Origin: Chitinophagaceae bacterium
Lineage (GTDB): Bacteria; Bacteroidota; Bacteroidia; Chitinophagales; Chitinophagaceae
Length of the DNA: 64,000 nucleotides
Direction: 5' to 3'
NCBI GenBank assembly: GCA_024707305.1
Contig: JANPZZ010000018.1
Span: 186,001 to 250,000, forward strand
A program made the position numbers and the translations under genes. Under the pieces are notes generated by a model. The model had not been told where the DNA came from. It saw only the letters and a list, made by a program, of their open reading frames with translations, and searched no databases. Below, piece after piece: positions 10,272-20,493 of this stretch. Numbering within the stretch: the stretch's first letter is position 1; every line of letters begins with the position of its first letter.

Positions 10272-10904
10272 ATGAACTACCATTTCATTACGATCGAAGG
10301 GAATATCGGTGCCGGGAAAACTACACTGGCCAATCTTTTGAGCCAGCACTTCCAGGCCCGACTGATTCTTGAGGAATTTGCCGATAATCCGTTTCTACCA
10401 AAATTTTATGAGAACCCACAGCAATACGCTTTTCCACTGGAATTGTTCTTCATGGCAGAACGGTTTAAGCAGCTAAAAGAATTGTTGCATCAGCAGGATA
10501 TGTTCCGCCAGGTAACGATTACCGATTATCTTTTTACCAAATGCCTGCTCTTTGCAAAAGTAAACCTGCCACAGGATGAATTCCGCCTGTATCAACGTTT
10601 ATTCGACATTATTCATCAACAACTGGTAAAGCCAGATATTTTAATTTACCTGCACGCACCGGTCAACCGTTTGCAGGCCAATATTCGCAAGCGCAACCGA
10701 TCGTATGAACAAAATATTCCCGACGAATATTTATTTAACATACAGGAAACCTACACGCACTACATCAAGCAACACAATATGAAAACGTTGTTTGTAGATG
10801 CGTCCAATGCAGACTTCATCAATAATCCCCTGCATTTGAAAGTAATCCTTGATGCACTGGAAAAAGAATACGAAGACGGGCAGCACTATTTAACACTGCC
10901 ATAA
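10272..10904 (+). CDS. Deoxynucleoside kinase (deoxyadenosine/deoxyguanosine kinase family)
   Basis: This 210-residue P-loop kinase phosphorylates deoxynucleosides for salvage. The Walker A loop is EGNIGAGKTTLANLL at residues 9-23. A substrate-binding segment (LEEFADNPFLPKFYENP) and a lid-like RKRNRSYEQNIPDEYL follow, all typical of the dNK family. Exact nucleoside preference cannot be read. It follows folK by 39 bases with its own promoter box. The gene is intact. Confidence 0.92.
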   Translation: MNYHFITIEGNIGAGKTTLANLLSQHFQARLILEEFADNPFLPKFYENPQQYAFPLELFFMAERFKQLKELLHQQDMFRQVTITDYLFTKCLLFAKVNLPQDEFRLYQRLFDIIHQQLVKPDILIYLHAPVNRLQANIRKRNRSYEQNIPDEYLFNIQETYTHYIKQHNMKTLFVDASNADFINNPLHLKVILDALEKEYEDGQHYLTLP

Positions 10905-10923
10905 AAGCAATCTTAATTAAGAC

Positions 10924-12184
10924 ATGAGCGACCAGCATATACCCGCACAGCAAACACACGACCGACTGGCTGCTATGCGAATACCGGAATACAGGTACCT
11001 GATGTTTGGCCGTTTTACGTTTATCATGTCGCTTCGCATGATGAGTACATTGGTGATCTGGTGGACATATCAACTTACCAAAAGTCCGTTTCTCGTCGGC
11101 ATGTTGGGTTTGAGTGAATTTGTTCCTGCGATTTTGATGGCGCTTTATTCAGGTTATATTGTGGATCGTAGTCGGAAAAAAGCGCTGTTGCTTCGCTGTG
11201 TTTTTTGTTATGTAGCCTGCGCATCGGTTTTGTTACTTGCCTCGCTCCCATTTACAACCGAGCGGTTTACAAATTTTCAGATTGTTACAATCATTTACGC
11301 GGTTATATTCTGCACAGGTGTTATCCGATCATTTACCGGCCCCTGTTTTTCATCATTGCTGGCGACCATTGTTCCGCGTCAGTTATTACAGAATGCCACT
11401 ACCTGGAGCCAGAGTGCGTGGCTTAGTGCTTCGGTAATCGGTCATGGCCTCGGCGGATTCCTCATTGCATGGTTTTGGTAATTCCGGCGCCCTCGCAATC
11501 ATCTGCAGTCTGTTACTCGTGGCATTTGGGTTTTTAAGCAAATTAAAAATGCGCGCGCCCTCATTAACAAGCCGTGATAAAAACGCATGGCATAGTATTA
11601 AAGAAGGTTTAAGTTTTGTATTTAAAACAAAAGTGCTACTGGGCGCAATGGCACTTGATATGTTTGCCGTGTTGTTTGGCGGCGTGGCCGCAATCATTCC
11701 TGCATATACAGATTCGATTTTAAAAGTTGGCCCGATTGGATTAGGCTGGTTAAACGCAGCTATTGATATTGGTGCCATCTTCGTTGTGATACTGATGTTA
11801 TTATTCCCAATGAAAAAATCACAGGGTATAAAACTTATGCTGGCGGCAGGCGGCTACGGCATTTGCGTCATCATCTTCGGCATCTCATCCATTTTTGCCA
11901 TCTCATTTTTTGCACTGGTACTTGCGGGCATGCTGGATGGCGTGAGTGTTGTCGTGCGCGGCACCGTAATGCAACTGAAAACGCCCGACCAGATGCGTGG
12001 ACGCGTGAGCAGCGTAAGTTCCATGTTTGTAAACTCCAGTAATGAACTGGGCCAATTTGAAAGCGGACTTGCCGCCTCTATGTTTGGCCTGGTACCTTCG
12101 GTAGTTTTTGGCGGCTTTATGACGATCCTCGTGGCCATCATCACCTGGTTCAAAGCCCCCAGCCTGCGGAAATTTCAATACTAG
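10924..12184 (+). CDS. MFS transporter (frameshifted)
   Basis: This is a major facilitator of about 419 residues after correction, similar to the EntS-like exporter subgroup. The N-terminal half has the loop 2-3 motif GYIVDRSRKK; the C-terminal half contains further helices and DQMRGRVSSVSSMFVNSSNELGQ, a conserved segment in this subgroup. The frame breaks at the TTTT run at 11472-11475: removing one T turns AWFW-stop into AWFGNSGALAIIC. Substrate unknown. It lies 19 bases after the kinase gene and may be co-transcribed. Confidence 0.88.
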
Positions 12185-12213
12185 TAGAAACATTCCCTAT
12201 CTTAGTCATTGCT

Positions 12214-13119
12214 ATGAACCGTCGCCTGTTTATACGAAATTCATTACTCGCTGGTGGTGCGCTCGCACTGGGGCCACGTATGTATGCAAATGGATTGAAT
12301 TTTGCCGACTGGAAAATTCATCCGATCCGAAAAGATGTTTATCTCTTTACCGAAAGAGGAGGTAGCATTGTTTTCTTACGAAATAAAACCGGCACAGTGG
12401 TTGTCGACAGCCAGTTTCCGGAACAGGCGGGTCACCTGATTGGTGAATTGAAGAAAACAGCACCGGTTCCTTTTGATTTACTGATCAATACACACCATCA
12501 TGGCGATCATAGCGGTGGCAATATCGCATTTAAAGGACAGGTAAAGCAGGTGCTTGCGCATATCAATTCAAAAATCAACCAGGAGAACCAGGCGAAAGCG
12601 CAGCAATCAGAAGATAAGCAGCTCTATCCTGATCTTACGTTCTCAGATAAATGGTGTGTTGATTTTGGTAAAGAAAAAATCTGTGCGCACTACTTCGGAC
12701 CTGGTCACACAAACGGAGATGCCTTAATCCATTTTGAAAACGCCAACATCGTGCACATGGGCGATCTGTTGGCCAATAAAAGGTATCCCTATATCGATCG
12801 CGGCGCCGGTGCCAGTATGGAAAACTGGATGCTGATTTTAGATCGTGCGCAAAATGTATTCGATCGTAAAACATTATTTGTTTGCGGACATGGCAGGGAT
12901 GCAAACGACGTAATTGTGAACCGCGATTATCTCCGTGAAATGAAGTTCTTCTTCGAAAGCATTTTTGATCATGTGAAGAAAGAGATTGTGGCAGGAAAAA
13001 CAAAGGAACAGATTATCGCAACACCTGCGATCCCGATGATGGAATCATGGGTGGATCCAAACAGTTTTGTAAAACCGCTTTTGGAAACAGCCTATCACGA
13101 GCTGACTATTCCAGCCTAA
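12214..13119 (+). CDS. Metallo-beta-lactamase fold hydrolase, exported
   Basis: This 301-residue protein has an N-terminal export signal (MNRRLFIRNSLLAGGALALG; RR pair, possibly a Tat-type signal). The metal-binding motif HxHxDH is present as THHHGDHSGG, followed by downstream ligands in GPGHTNGDALIHF and MGDLLANKRYPY, and CGHGRD. The pattern suits a binuclear zinc hydrolase of the wider superfamily. The natural substrate cannot be inferred, and there is no basis to call it an antibiotic-inactivating enzyme. It overlaps the convergent gene by three bases at the stop codons. Confidence 0.88.
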   Translation: MNRRLFIRNSLLAGGALALGPRMYANGLNFADWKIHPIRKDVYLFTERGGSIVFLRNKTGTVVVDSQFPEQAGHLIGELKKTAPVPFDLLINTHHHGDHSGGNIAFKGQVKQVLAHINSKINQENQAKAQQSEDKQLYPDLTFSDKWCVDFGKEKICAHYFGPGHTNGDALIHFENANIVHMGDLLANKRYPYIDRGAGASMENWMLILDRAQNVFDRKTLFVCGHGRDANDVIVNRDYLREMKFFFESIFDHVKKEIVAGKTKEQIIATPAIPMMESWVDPNSFVKPLLETAYHELTIPA

Positions 13120-13614
13120 GCATTTTTCTCCCGTTGCAGCAAACGCTCCAGCACATAAAAGCTAATGGGGCAAAATGTGCTATTCTTTAGCGTGAGCGCA
13201 GGGCGTTTCAACAACACATCTTCGTCTGTATAGGGAAACCGGCGACAGTCGGATGGGCGGTCTTCATAAATCCCGCAATAATTATCGGCACCGAGAAAAG
13301 GACATGGACTGCTTTTTTGTCACAAAATCCCCTTCTTCGTCCACTTTCAGGTAAGTATCGATAAAAACGCTTTCCCGCATGCGTTTTACTTTGGCGATAC
13401 GTTTCACGTCGGGCGTTTTAAACCGTGGGGAGTAATTCTTGCAGCAGTTGGCGCATTGCAGGCAATCTACCGCCTCGGTTGCTTCTTCATGCAGGTCGGG
13501 CAATTGCTTCAAAACCCAATTTTTTCCAGCTCTTTGTAAAAACTGTTTAAACTGCTTTTGTCGTTCTCCGGATTTCTTTTGCCAGTTTTTCAGTATGTGC
13601 TCATGGGGGGGCAT
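13116..13614 (-). CDS. YkgJ-family CxxC zinc/iron-chelating protein (frameshifted)
   Basis: This small cysteine-rich protein belongs to the YkgJ-like putative metal-binding family. The N-terminal frame has CLQCANCCKNYSPRF. The run of six T at about 13316-13321 shifts the frame; removing one restores SSPCPFLGADNYCGIYEDRP and DCRRFPY, giving the usual conserved cysteines and a 165-residue protein. The stop codon overlaps the stop of the convergent metallo-hydrolase gene. Function within the family is poorly defined. Confidence 0.85.
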
Positions 13615-13635
13615 GGGGGCAAAGATAGGGAGAGA

Positions 13636-13718
13636 AGATGGGGGATGGGGGATGGGGGATGGATGAAGGATGAGGGATGGGGGATGGATGAAGGATGAGG
13701 GATGGGGGATGGAGGGAG
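13636..13718 (+). repeat. Heptanucleotide tandem repeat, GATGGGG family
   Basis: About eleven tandem seven-base units (GATGGGG, GATGGAT, GAAGGAT, GAGGGAT variants) lie just upstream of the YkgJ-like gene and left of the insertion sequence. The tract at 15283 carries related units in the opposite orientation. Confidence 0.85.
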
Positions 13719-13818
13719 GACATAAATTATTTTAATTCTGGATCTTTTATATCTTTTTATTAAACCGCTCAAAAGGGTCTGTAAATTAAACTGTGTCAAA
13801 AAAATATTTTGATTTAGT

Positions 13819-13869
13819 AAAAAAGAGGCGGGACGGCTCCATTCACAGAGCAAGGACCGCCTCTTTTTT
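13819..13869. terminator. Bidirectional terminator-like hairpin inside the IS
   Basis: A perfect 13-base stem (AAAAAAGAGGCGG / CCGCCTCTTTTTT) encloses a loop of about 25 bases, just after the transposase stop codon. It could end transposase transcription and insulate it from outside reads. Confidence 0.6.
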
Positions 13870-13879
13870 ACGGCTTATA

Positions 13880-15106
13880 TCAGAGAGCTGTTTTCATTCT
13901 ATCGCCAAAAATAATCTTTAATTGGGATGCAGTAATCGCCCAGTTATTTAGGGGCATCGTCCATTTAAGTGCAATCCTTTCAGTTGCCAGGTAGATTAAT
14001 TTGAGCAAAGCCATATCGCTGGTGAAGACCCTTTGTTTTTAGTTACCTTTCTGATTTGGCGATGATAACCCTCAATGGTATTGGTTGTATAAATTAGTTT
14101 ACGTATACCCGCCGGATATTTAAAATAGGTCGATAATTTGGACCAGTTGTTTTCCCAGGACCCTATAACCATTGGATACTTTTTATTCCATTTTTCCTTG
14201 AGTTTAGCCAACTCATCGAGTGCCTGAGATTCATTATCAGCACGATATACAGGCTTAAGCTCTGCCATAAAGATCTTTTGATCTTTACTGGCCACATACT
14301 TCAGGCTGTTGCGGATTTGATGGACAACGCAGGTCTGGATCTCGGTAGCAGGATAGATAGTTCGGATTGCTTCATCAAAGCCTTTAAGGTTATCTATACA
14401 GGCAATCAGGATATCCTGTACGCCTCTTTGCCGCAGGTCAGTGATCACGCCAAGCCAAAAGTTTGCCCCTTCGCTGTGTGAAACATACATACCCAGCACT
14501 TCTTTTCTACCTTCCTGGGTTATTCCCAAAATATTGTAGACACAACGTGTTTGAGTGCGGCCTTCCTCTTTCACCTTGTAATACATCGCATCCAGCCACA
14601 CGATGCAATACAGTTCTTCTAAGGGACGCTGCTGCCATTCCTTGACTAGGGGAATAACTTTATCGGTAATGGAGCTTAGTGTAGTGGCGGAGATATCGGT
14701 GTCATAGGTCTCTTTGATGTGCGCACTGATATCACGAAGACTCGTGCCCAAACTATATAACCCGATGATCTTATCCTCCAGGCTTTGGGCCATGATGGTC
14801 TCCCGCTTCTTGACAATCTCAGGCTCGAAGCTTCCGGAGCGATCACGCGGAGTTGTTACCTCGATGGTGCCAGATGATGTTTTTAGTAGTTTTTTACTCT
14901 TGCCGTTCTTTCTGTTACCCGTATCGCGTTCCTGGTCATCAAGATGCCCGTCCAGTTCTCCTTCAAGCATTGAATTTAGCATCTCCTGCAAAAAGTGGCG
15001 CAAACGCCCCGCCTTTGCTAAATAATGATTTACCGGTTCGAAATTGTTCTCGTAATTTTTGCTTTGCCACCTCGTAATCGAAGGGCTCGATAGGTTCTTT
15101 TTCCAT
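13880..15106 (-). CDS. IS256-family transposase (two frameshifts)
   Basis: This is a DDE transposase of about 408 residues after correction. The two catalytic Asp regions are IVWLDAMYYKVKEEG and LIACIDNLKGFDEAI; CVVHQIRNSLKYV is the family C/H region, and the Glu is in TTNTIEGYHRQIRKV. The start is the ATG at 15106. Two indels disrupt it: a T run at about 14993-14997 (one extra base) and GGG at 14029-14031 (one missing base), after which the normal C-terminus FTSDMALLKLIYLA is recovered. Whether the element is active depends on these being sequencing errors. Confidence 0.9.
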
Positions 15107-15282
15107 TGTACTGTGTTTTAAAGTTAAGAGTTAACTTCTGACACAGTTCATTTTACACTCTTTCCAAACTTCGGTAATTCAACATTAAAACAATGTACAA
15201 TTGAAATTTCACCCATATCAAATTAATTCGTCTGTTTTTTTTAACCGATAATCGGCGCTTTTTCACGTCGTTATTACGGTAT

Positions 15283-15480
15283 CATCCCCCATCCACCATC
15301 CAACATCCCCCATCCACCATCCAACATCCCCCATCCACCATCCAACATCCCCCATCCACCATCCAACATCCCCCATCCACCATCCAACATCCCCCATCCA
15401 CCATCCAACATCCCCCATCCACCCTCCACCATCCACCATCCACCATCCTCCATCCTCCATCCACCATCCACCCTCCACCC
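15283..15480 (+). repeat. 21-base (3 x 7) tandem repeat, CATCCCC-CATCCAC-CATCCAA
   Basis: Seven copies of a 21-base unit made of three heptamers run from 15283 to about 15429. They are followed by about seven diverged heptamers (CATCCAC, CATCCTC and CCTCCAC types). Open frames across it encode only repeats and are not likely genes. The rest of the gap 15166-15654 is AT-rich sequence plus the gcvP promoter. Confidence 0.9.
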
Positions 15481-15528
15481 TAATTTTCCACACCCTTGCC
15501 CGGCAATTTTTTATTCCCTCCACTCTCG

Positions 15529-15536
15529 TAACTTTG
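15529..15536 (+). promoter_or_regulatory. -7 promoter box of gcvP
   Basis: TAACTTTG fits TAnnTTTG and would give a leader of about 115 bases before the ATG at 15655. The leader can form a G+C-rich stem (CCGG...CCGG around 15600-15634), but I saw no recognisable glycine riboswitch. Confidence 0.55.
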
Positions 15537-15654
15537 CAGCGCCCGAAAGAGCACGCACAAACAGTTGTCTCGCACTAAACCGTTCGCGCGCGAGGTTCCG
15601 GGCTGATTTCCGGCCGCTAAAACAGGCCGGTTCACTTCTTACACCGCATTTATT

Positions 15655-18523
15655 ATGAACATTTTCGAACAACAATCCGCCGAATTCCACCAAAGGCATA
15701 TCGGACCCAATGAAAAAGAAACGCAGCAGATGCTGCAGGTAATTGGTGAGCCCTCGCTCGAATCGTTGATCAACAAAACGGTGCCCCCCGCCATCCGCAT
15801 GCAGCGCGATCTGAACCTGCCCGAAGCGATGAGCGAGAATGAATACCTGAAACATATTAAGGAAGTGTCACTGCTCAATAAAGTGTATAAGAACTATATC
15901 GGACAGGGATATTATGATACAATCACCCCCCTCGGTTATTCTTCGGAATATTTTTGAGAATCCAGGCTGGTATACACAGTACACGCCCTACCAGGCGGAG
16001 ATTTCACAAGGCCGCCTCGAAAGCCTGCTGAACTTCCAGACAATGGTGAGCGACTTAACAGCCCTCCCCATTGCTAACGCGTCTCTTCTTGATGAAGGCA
16101 CCGCAGCTGCCGAATCAATGACGATGTTCTTCAACAGCCTGAACAAAGCTGACCATGTTGAACGTCCACGCTTCTTTGTAGACCAGCATGTTTTCCCACA
16201 AACACTCGATGTGTTGAAAACACGTGCCATTCCCGTGGGAATCGAAATTGTGATCGGCGATTACAAAACATTTGCGTTCGACAATACATACTTTGGTGCG
16301 CTGGTGCAGTATCCCAACAACCTGGGCTCCGTTGAAGACTATCGTCAGTTCATTAAATCGGTACATGAAGCCGGTGCACTCGTTGCAATGGCCACCGATT
16401 TGCTGGCGCTCACGCTGCTCACGCCTCCCGGTGAACTGGGTGCTGATGTAGCAATCGGAAGTGCACAACGATTTGGCGTTCCGCTGGGATATGGCGGACC
16501 ACACGCTGCATTCATGTCAACACGCGATGAATTTAAACGCAGCATTCCCGGACGTATCATTGGCGTAAGCATCGATGCAGCCGGAAACCGCGCACTGCGT
16601 ATGGCACTGCAAACCCGCGAGCAACATATCAAACGCGAAAAAGCAACCAGCAATATTTGTACAGCGCAGGCGCTGCTGGCAAATATGGCTGCTATGTATG
16701 CTGTTTTCCACGGGCCACATGGACTGAAACAAATTGCGAAAAGAGTGGCACTGCTTACACAAACGGTAGCCGATTCAATTGAAGAACGCGGGTTTGAACT
16801 TGCTTCTGACAATTTCTTTGATACCATCGTTGTAAAAACAAACAACGCTGCTGCAATTCGTGAAAAAGCAGAAAGACAACAAATCAACCTTCGCTACCTC
16901 GACAATAATCAGATTGGCATTTCACTCGACGAAACCACCACGCTGGAAGACCTGTTTGACCTGATTAATTGTTTTGAAAACGATACAGACCCTGTAAGTT
17001 TTGACATTAACCTGGATGCAGAACTGGAACATATTCCAACATCGCTGGTACGTACAGGTACTTTCCTTACACATCCTGTATTTAATACGCATCGCAGTGA
17101 AAGCATGATGATGCGTTATATTAAGAGCCTTGAGAATAAAGATCTCTCTCTCAACACATCGATGATTTCACTTGGCAGCTGTACGATGAAACTGAATGCA
17201 GCCACTGAAATGATGCCTTTGAGCTGGGCACACTGGAGTAAGATACATCCATTTGTTCCTGCAGACCAGGCGAAAGGTTACCAGCAAATCGTTGACGAAT
17301 TGAGCAGTTATCTCTGCGAGATCACAGCATTTGATGCGTGCAGCCTGCAGCCTAACAGTGGTGCACAGGGCGAATACGCTGGTTTGCTTACCATTCGTGC
17401 CTATCACGAAAGCCGTGGTGATCACCATCGTAATGTGATGTTGATTCCCATTTCCGCACACGGTACAAACCCAGCATCAGCGGTAATGGCCGGAATGAAA
17501 GTGGTTGTAGTAAAAGCGCTGGAAAACGGTTATATCGATCTTGAAGACCTGAAAGCAAAAGCTGCGCAACATGCAGACCAACTTTCAGGTATCATGATTA
17601 CTTATCCCAGTACTTATGGTGTATATGAAGAAACGGTAAAAGAAATTACAGATATCATTCACCAACATGGTGGACAGGTGTATATGGATGGTGCAAATAT
17701 GAATGCGCAGGTGGGATTAACTGCACCGGGCCTGATTGGTGCCGATGTATGCCATTTGAACCTGCACAAAACTTTCGCAATTCCACATGGTGGCGGAGGC
17801 CCTGGCATGGGCCCCATCTGCGTGAAGAGTCACCTGGCTCCCTTCCTGCCAGGTCACGTATCACTTAACAATGGTATTGTTGGCAACACCGCTGTATCAG
17901 CAGCCGCATACGGCAGCGCCAGCATCCTGTTGATTTCTTATGGATATATCCGACTGCTCGGCGGCAAAGGCGTGAAAGCAGCAACAGAATACGCAATCCT
18001 GAATGCAAACTATATGCGTGCACGACTTGCCAGCGCATTTGATATTCTTTATACCAATCACAATGGTCAGTGTGCGCACGAATTTATCGTGGACCTGCGT
18101 CCATTTAAAAAGTCGGCCGAAGTAGAAGCGGAAGATGTTGCTAAGCGTTTGATGGATTATGGCTTCCACGCACCTACAATGAGTTTCCCTGTTCCCGGCA
18201 CGATTATGATTGAGCCAACAGAAAGTGAAGACCGTGCAGAGCTCGATCGTTTCTGCGATGCACTGCTCGCCATCCGCGAGGAGATCAAACGCATTGAAGC
18301 GGGCGAATTGGATCGCAAACAAAACCCATTGAAACTCGCTCCACATACACAGCATGTCGTTTGCGGCAACGAATGGGATCGTTCCTATTCACGCCAGGAA
18401 GCGGCATTCCCACTGCCTTATGTTGGCCTCAATAAGTTCTGGCCATCTGTTGCACGTGTCAACAATACGCATGGTGACAGGAATCTGATTTGTACCTGTG
18501 AGCCGGTGGAAGCGTATATGTGA
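15655..18523 (+). CDS. gcvP: Glycine dehydrogenase (decarboxylating), P-protein (frameshifted)
   Basis: This pyridoxal-phosphate enzyme decarboxylates glycine in the glycine cleavage system. The protein is about 955 residues, the usual length of the fused alpha/beta-type P-protein. The PLP lysine is in [19 protein letters not shown]; other family segments are [28 protein letters not shown] and [13 protein letters not shown]. The first 94 residues are in another frame; removing one C from the CCCCCC run at 15926-15931 joins them. No gcvH or gcvT gene is adjacent. The stop codon is followed within about ten bases by a heptamer tract. Confidence 0.95.
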
Positions 18524-18532
18524 TCGTGAGAT

Positions 18533-18572
18533 TCGGCAAACGGCAAGCGGCAAACGGCAAACGGCAAACGTG
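18533..18572 (-). repeat. Heptanucleotide repeat, GCCGTTT family
   Basis: About five units of CGGCAAA (GCCGTTT on the minus strand) follow the gcvP stop. Confidence 0.8.
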
Positions 18573-18576
18573 AAAA

Positions 18577-18606
18577 TAAAAAAAGCAGCTTTAGGCTGCT
18601 TTTTTT
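18577..18606. terminator. Bidirectional terminator between gcvP and the histidine kinase gene
   Basis: The stem AAAAAAGCAGC/GCTGCTTTTTT with a short loop has A- and T-runs on both sides, so it can serve both convergent genes. Confidence 0.8.
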
Positions 18607-18612
18607 ATAACC

Positions 18613-18690
18613 GTGCGTTCATTGTCTCATTTTCTCATTTCCTCATTTTCTCATTTCCACATTCCTTTTGCCGTTCGCCGCTTGCCGAAT
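18613..18690 (+). repeat. Octanucleotide CTCATTTY tract followed by GCCGTTC heptamers
   Basis: From about 18621 to 18660 there are five eight-base units (CTCATTTT, CTCATTTC, CACATTCC). They are followed by three GCCG-type heptamers at 18668-18688, directly next to the histidine kinase stop codon. Confidence 0.75.
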
Positions 18691-18691
18691 C

Positions 18692-20102
18692 TCAGGCTTG
18701 TGGAAGTAAAAACGAAAACGTGCTTCCTTTTCCTTCTGCCGTTTCAATGCGAAGCTGGCTATTATTTTTTGCAAGAAATTCCCGACAGAGTAATAGACCG
18801 AGTCCTGTGCCTTGCTCCTGGCTGGTACCAAAGCTGGTATGAAATTCCCCGGATTCAATTTTGGCTAATACAGATGGTTCGATGCCATTGCCGAAATCTT
18901 TTACATAGATCTCTGCATGCGTATCAAGTGGTTGGGCTCCAATCACCACCTGTCCGCCGGGAGCTGTGAATTTAATTGCGTTTGATAAAAGATTGCGCAA
19001 AACAAGATGGATCATATCGGCATCTGCAAGCGCAATCACTGAATGGGGTAAATGAATTTTAATTTCTATCTTTTTAGTGCCCGCCTGCAGGTGCAACACA
19101 TTGGCTACATCATGTACCAGCTCATTCATGTCCACTTCAGCAATATAAGAAGCGTCCGATTGCATCTGGCTTTTCGACCATTGCAAAAGATTCTCCATTA
19201 AGCCAACTGTATCATTCAAATCTTTTTTATTTCCGGCACCATCGACTTCACCTCCTCAGCCGGCATATCCTGCGACTGGATATTTTCGAAAAGATTACGC
19301 AACGCGTACATTGGTGCTTTCAGATCGTGGGAAATAACGGAGAACAACTTACTCTTTAAAGAGTTGAGCTTTTCCAGTTCTGCCGCCTGCTGTTGCAACT
19401 GTATGGCCTGTTGTTGCATCGCATCATTGGCCTGTTGCAACGTTTTATTAAACCGTGCATTCTCCGATTTTATCAAATGAAACCATAGAAAATATAAATA
19501 ATCGCAATCGCGTGATTTACCAGAAATGCCCAGGGATTTACATTCTCCAGCTGGAAAGGATAACGTTGTAGCATCACCGCCAGCACAAAATAGCTGATCA
19601 TCGAAAAGCCAATCGAGAAAAGCATATATGTCCTGTCCTGGATAAAAAATACAGAAAGGATACCATATAAAACGAATGACAACTCAATACCGAGGTCGAC
19701 GCCATTGAGATAAGCCAGACATGTGCAGAATGGATAGAATATAAAATAAACCAGCATGGCCTGGTTGTACAGTCGCCGTGCGTTTAAAAGTAGTACCACG
19801 GCACTTACCACGGGTAGTAAAAAGGCAAAAATCCAGGCTGCCATCGGTACCTGCTTAGCCGGAATAAAGGCGATCAGGGGTAAAAGCAGACCCGTACAAA
19901 GCTGGAAGAAATTGAGGAAATTGAAGATTGCAAGCTTGCTTTTGTCGTGCGTCGACATCTCCCGCAACACACCCAACCGCATCACTTTCAACACAATAGC
20001 CTGAAGCATGCGACCGCGTGAACGCAACCACTGTACAGCGCCCCACTCCTGCCAGGAAACATGGGATTGGCCCAAAAACGGTTTTTCTGAAAGATATCTC
20101 AT
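18692..20102 (-). CDS. Membrane sensor histidine kinase (two frameshifts)
   Basis: The reconstructed protein is about 470 residues. It has an N-terminal region of five to six hydrophobic segments (residues 50-205), a glutamine-rich coiled coil, a HisKA domain with the phospho-acceptor His in SVISHDLKAPM, and an ATPase domain with N box LRNLLSNAIKF, G1 VKDFGNGIEP and G2 GTGLGLLLCREF. Two single-base losses split it, near 19478-19486 and in the A-run at about 19225-19230; adding one A at the latter restores PEIKKDLNDTVG. No response regulator is adjacent, so it is an orphan kinase, and the signal is unknown. Confidence 0.88.
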
Positions 20103-20162
20103 GAGTGAATAATATCGAAGGGCAATAAAATACGGCTAAAAAGTCGGAATTTGCAAGCAAGT

Positions 20163-20217
20163 AAATGAGGAAAGGAGAAAATGGGAAAATGAGAAAATGT
20201 GGAAATATGAAAATGTA
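20163..20217 (-). repeat. Octanucleotide repeat, GAAAATGN (CATTTTCN) family
   Basis: About six eight-base units (GAAAATGG, GAAAATGA, GAAAATGT) lie upstream of the histidine kinase gene in a 390-base divergent intergenic region. Confidence 0.75.
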
Positions 20218-20335
20218 ATTCTGCTTATATGTTAATCTAAGCTTGTGATATTGGGGAATTCAGAAAGATAATCTATGTGGCCACATTAAGCTATTATCAA
20301 ATTTTGCGTAACCCAGCTGCATAACCGCATAACAT

Positions 20336-20440
20336 TATCACATTTCCACATTTTCACATTTCCCCATTTCCACATTTTCACATTTCCTCATTTTCACATT
20401 TACATATTTCCACATATCCTCATTTACATATTGTCACATT
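20336..20440 (+). repeat. Octanucleotide repeat, CACATTTY family
   Basis: About thirteen tandem eight-base units (CACATTTC, CACATTTT, CCCATTTC, CTCATTTT, CATATTTC) run up to the promoter of the MFS gene. They are the reverse complement of the 20163 tract type, so the two arrays form a loose inverted repeat about 120 bases apart. Confidence 0.85.
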
Positions 20441-20447
20441 GCTTTTC

Positions 20448-20455
20448 TACCTTTG
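20448..20455 (+). promoter_or_regulatory. -7 promoter box of the MFS gene
   Basis: TACCTTTG fits TAnnTTTG, 38 bases before the ATG at 20494. The octamer array ends just upstream, where the -33 region would lie. Confidence 0.6.
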
Positions 20456-20493
20456 CATCCCGATTGCAGCCTACTCTTCAAATTGCAATCAAC

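Larger units (their letters stand above)
13775..15163. mobile_element. IS256-family insertion sequence
   Basis: A transposase gene is flanked by imperfect inverted repeats of about 22-24 bases: left end 13775-13798 (core AAACTGTGTCA) and right end about 15139-15163 (core TGACACAGTTCA). Roughly 18 of 22 positions match. The exact outer ends are uncertain, and I did not find a convincing target-site duplication. Inside the left end lies a hairpin at 13819-13869. The element sits between two heptanucleotide tracts. Confidence 0.85.

Noticed and set aside
12214..13119. Beta-lactamase resistance gene
   Set aside because: It has the metallo-beta-lactamase fold motif, but that superfamily is mostly non-lactamase and nothing here points to an antibiotic substrate.
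13775..15163. Target-site duplication of the IS
   Set aside because: I compared the flanks of both inverted repeats and found no convincing 8-9-base direct repeat; the outer ends are also uncertain.
15283..15480. Possible CRISPR array
   Set aside because: The 21-base units are directly adjacent, with no unique spacers, and no cas genes are present.
15263..15523. Open frames with GWWMGDV or GGWGMLD repeats
   Set aside because: They are translations of the 21-base repeat, which is a multiple of three and so stays open in several frames. Composition is extreme and there is no start context; not considered a gene.
15537..15654. Glycine riboswitch upstream of gcvP
   Set aside because: The leader has a G+C-rich stem but lacks the conserved glycine aptamer core I would expect. 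No support.
18692..20102. Three separate genes (membrane protein, short coiled coil, ATPase domain)
   Set aside because: Their ends overlap by a few bases in adjacent frames, and together they make one normal histidine kinase, so a single frameshifted gene is more likely.
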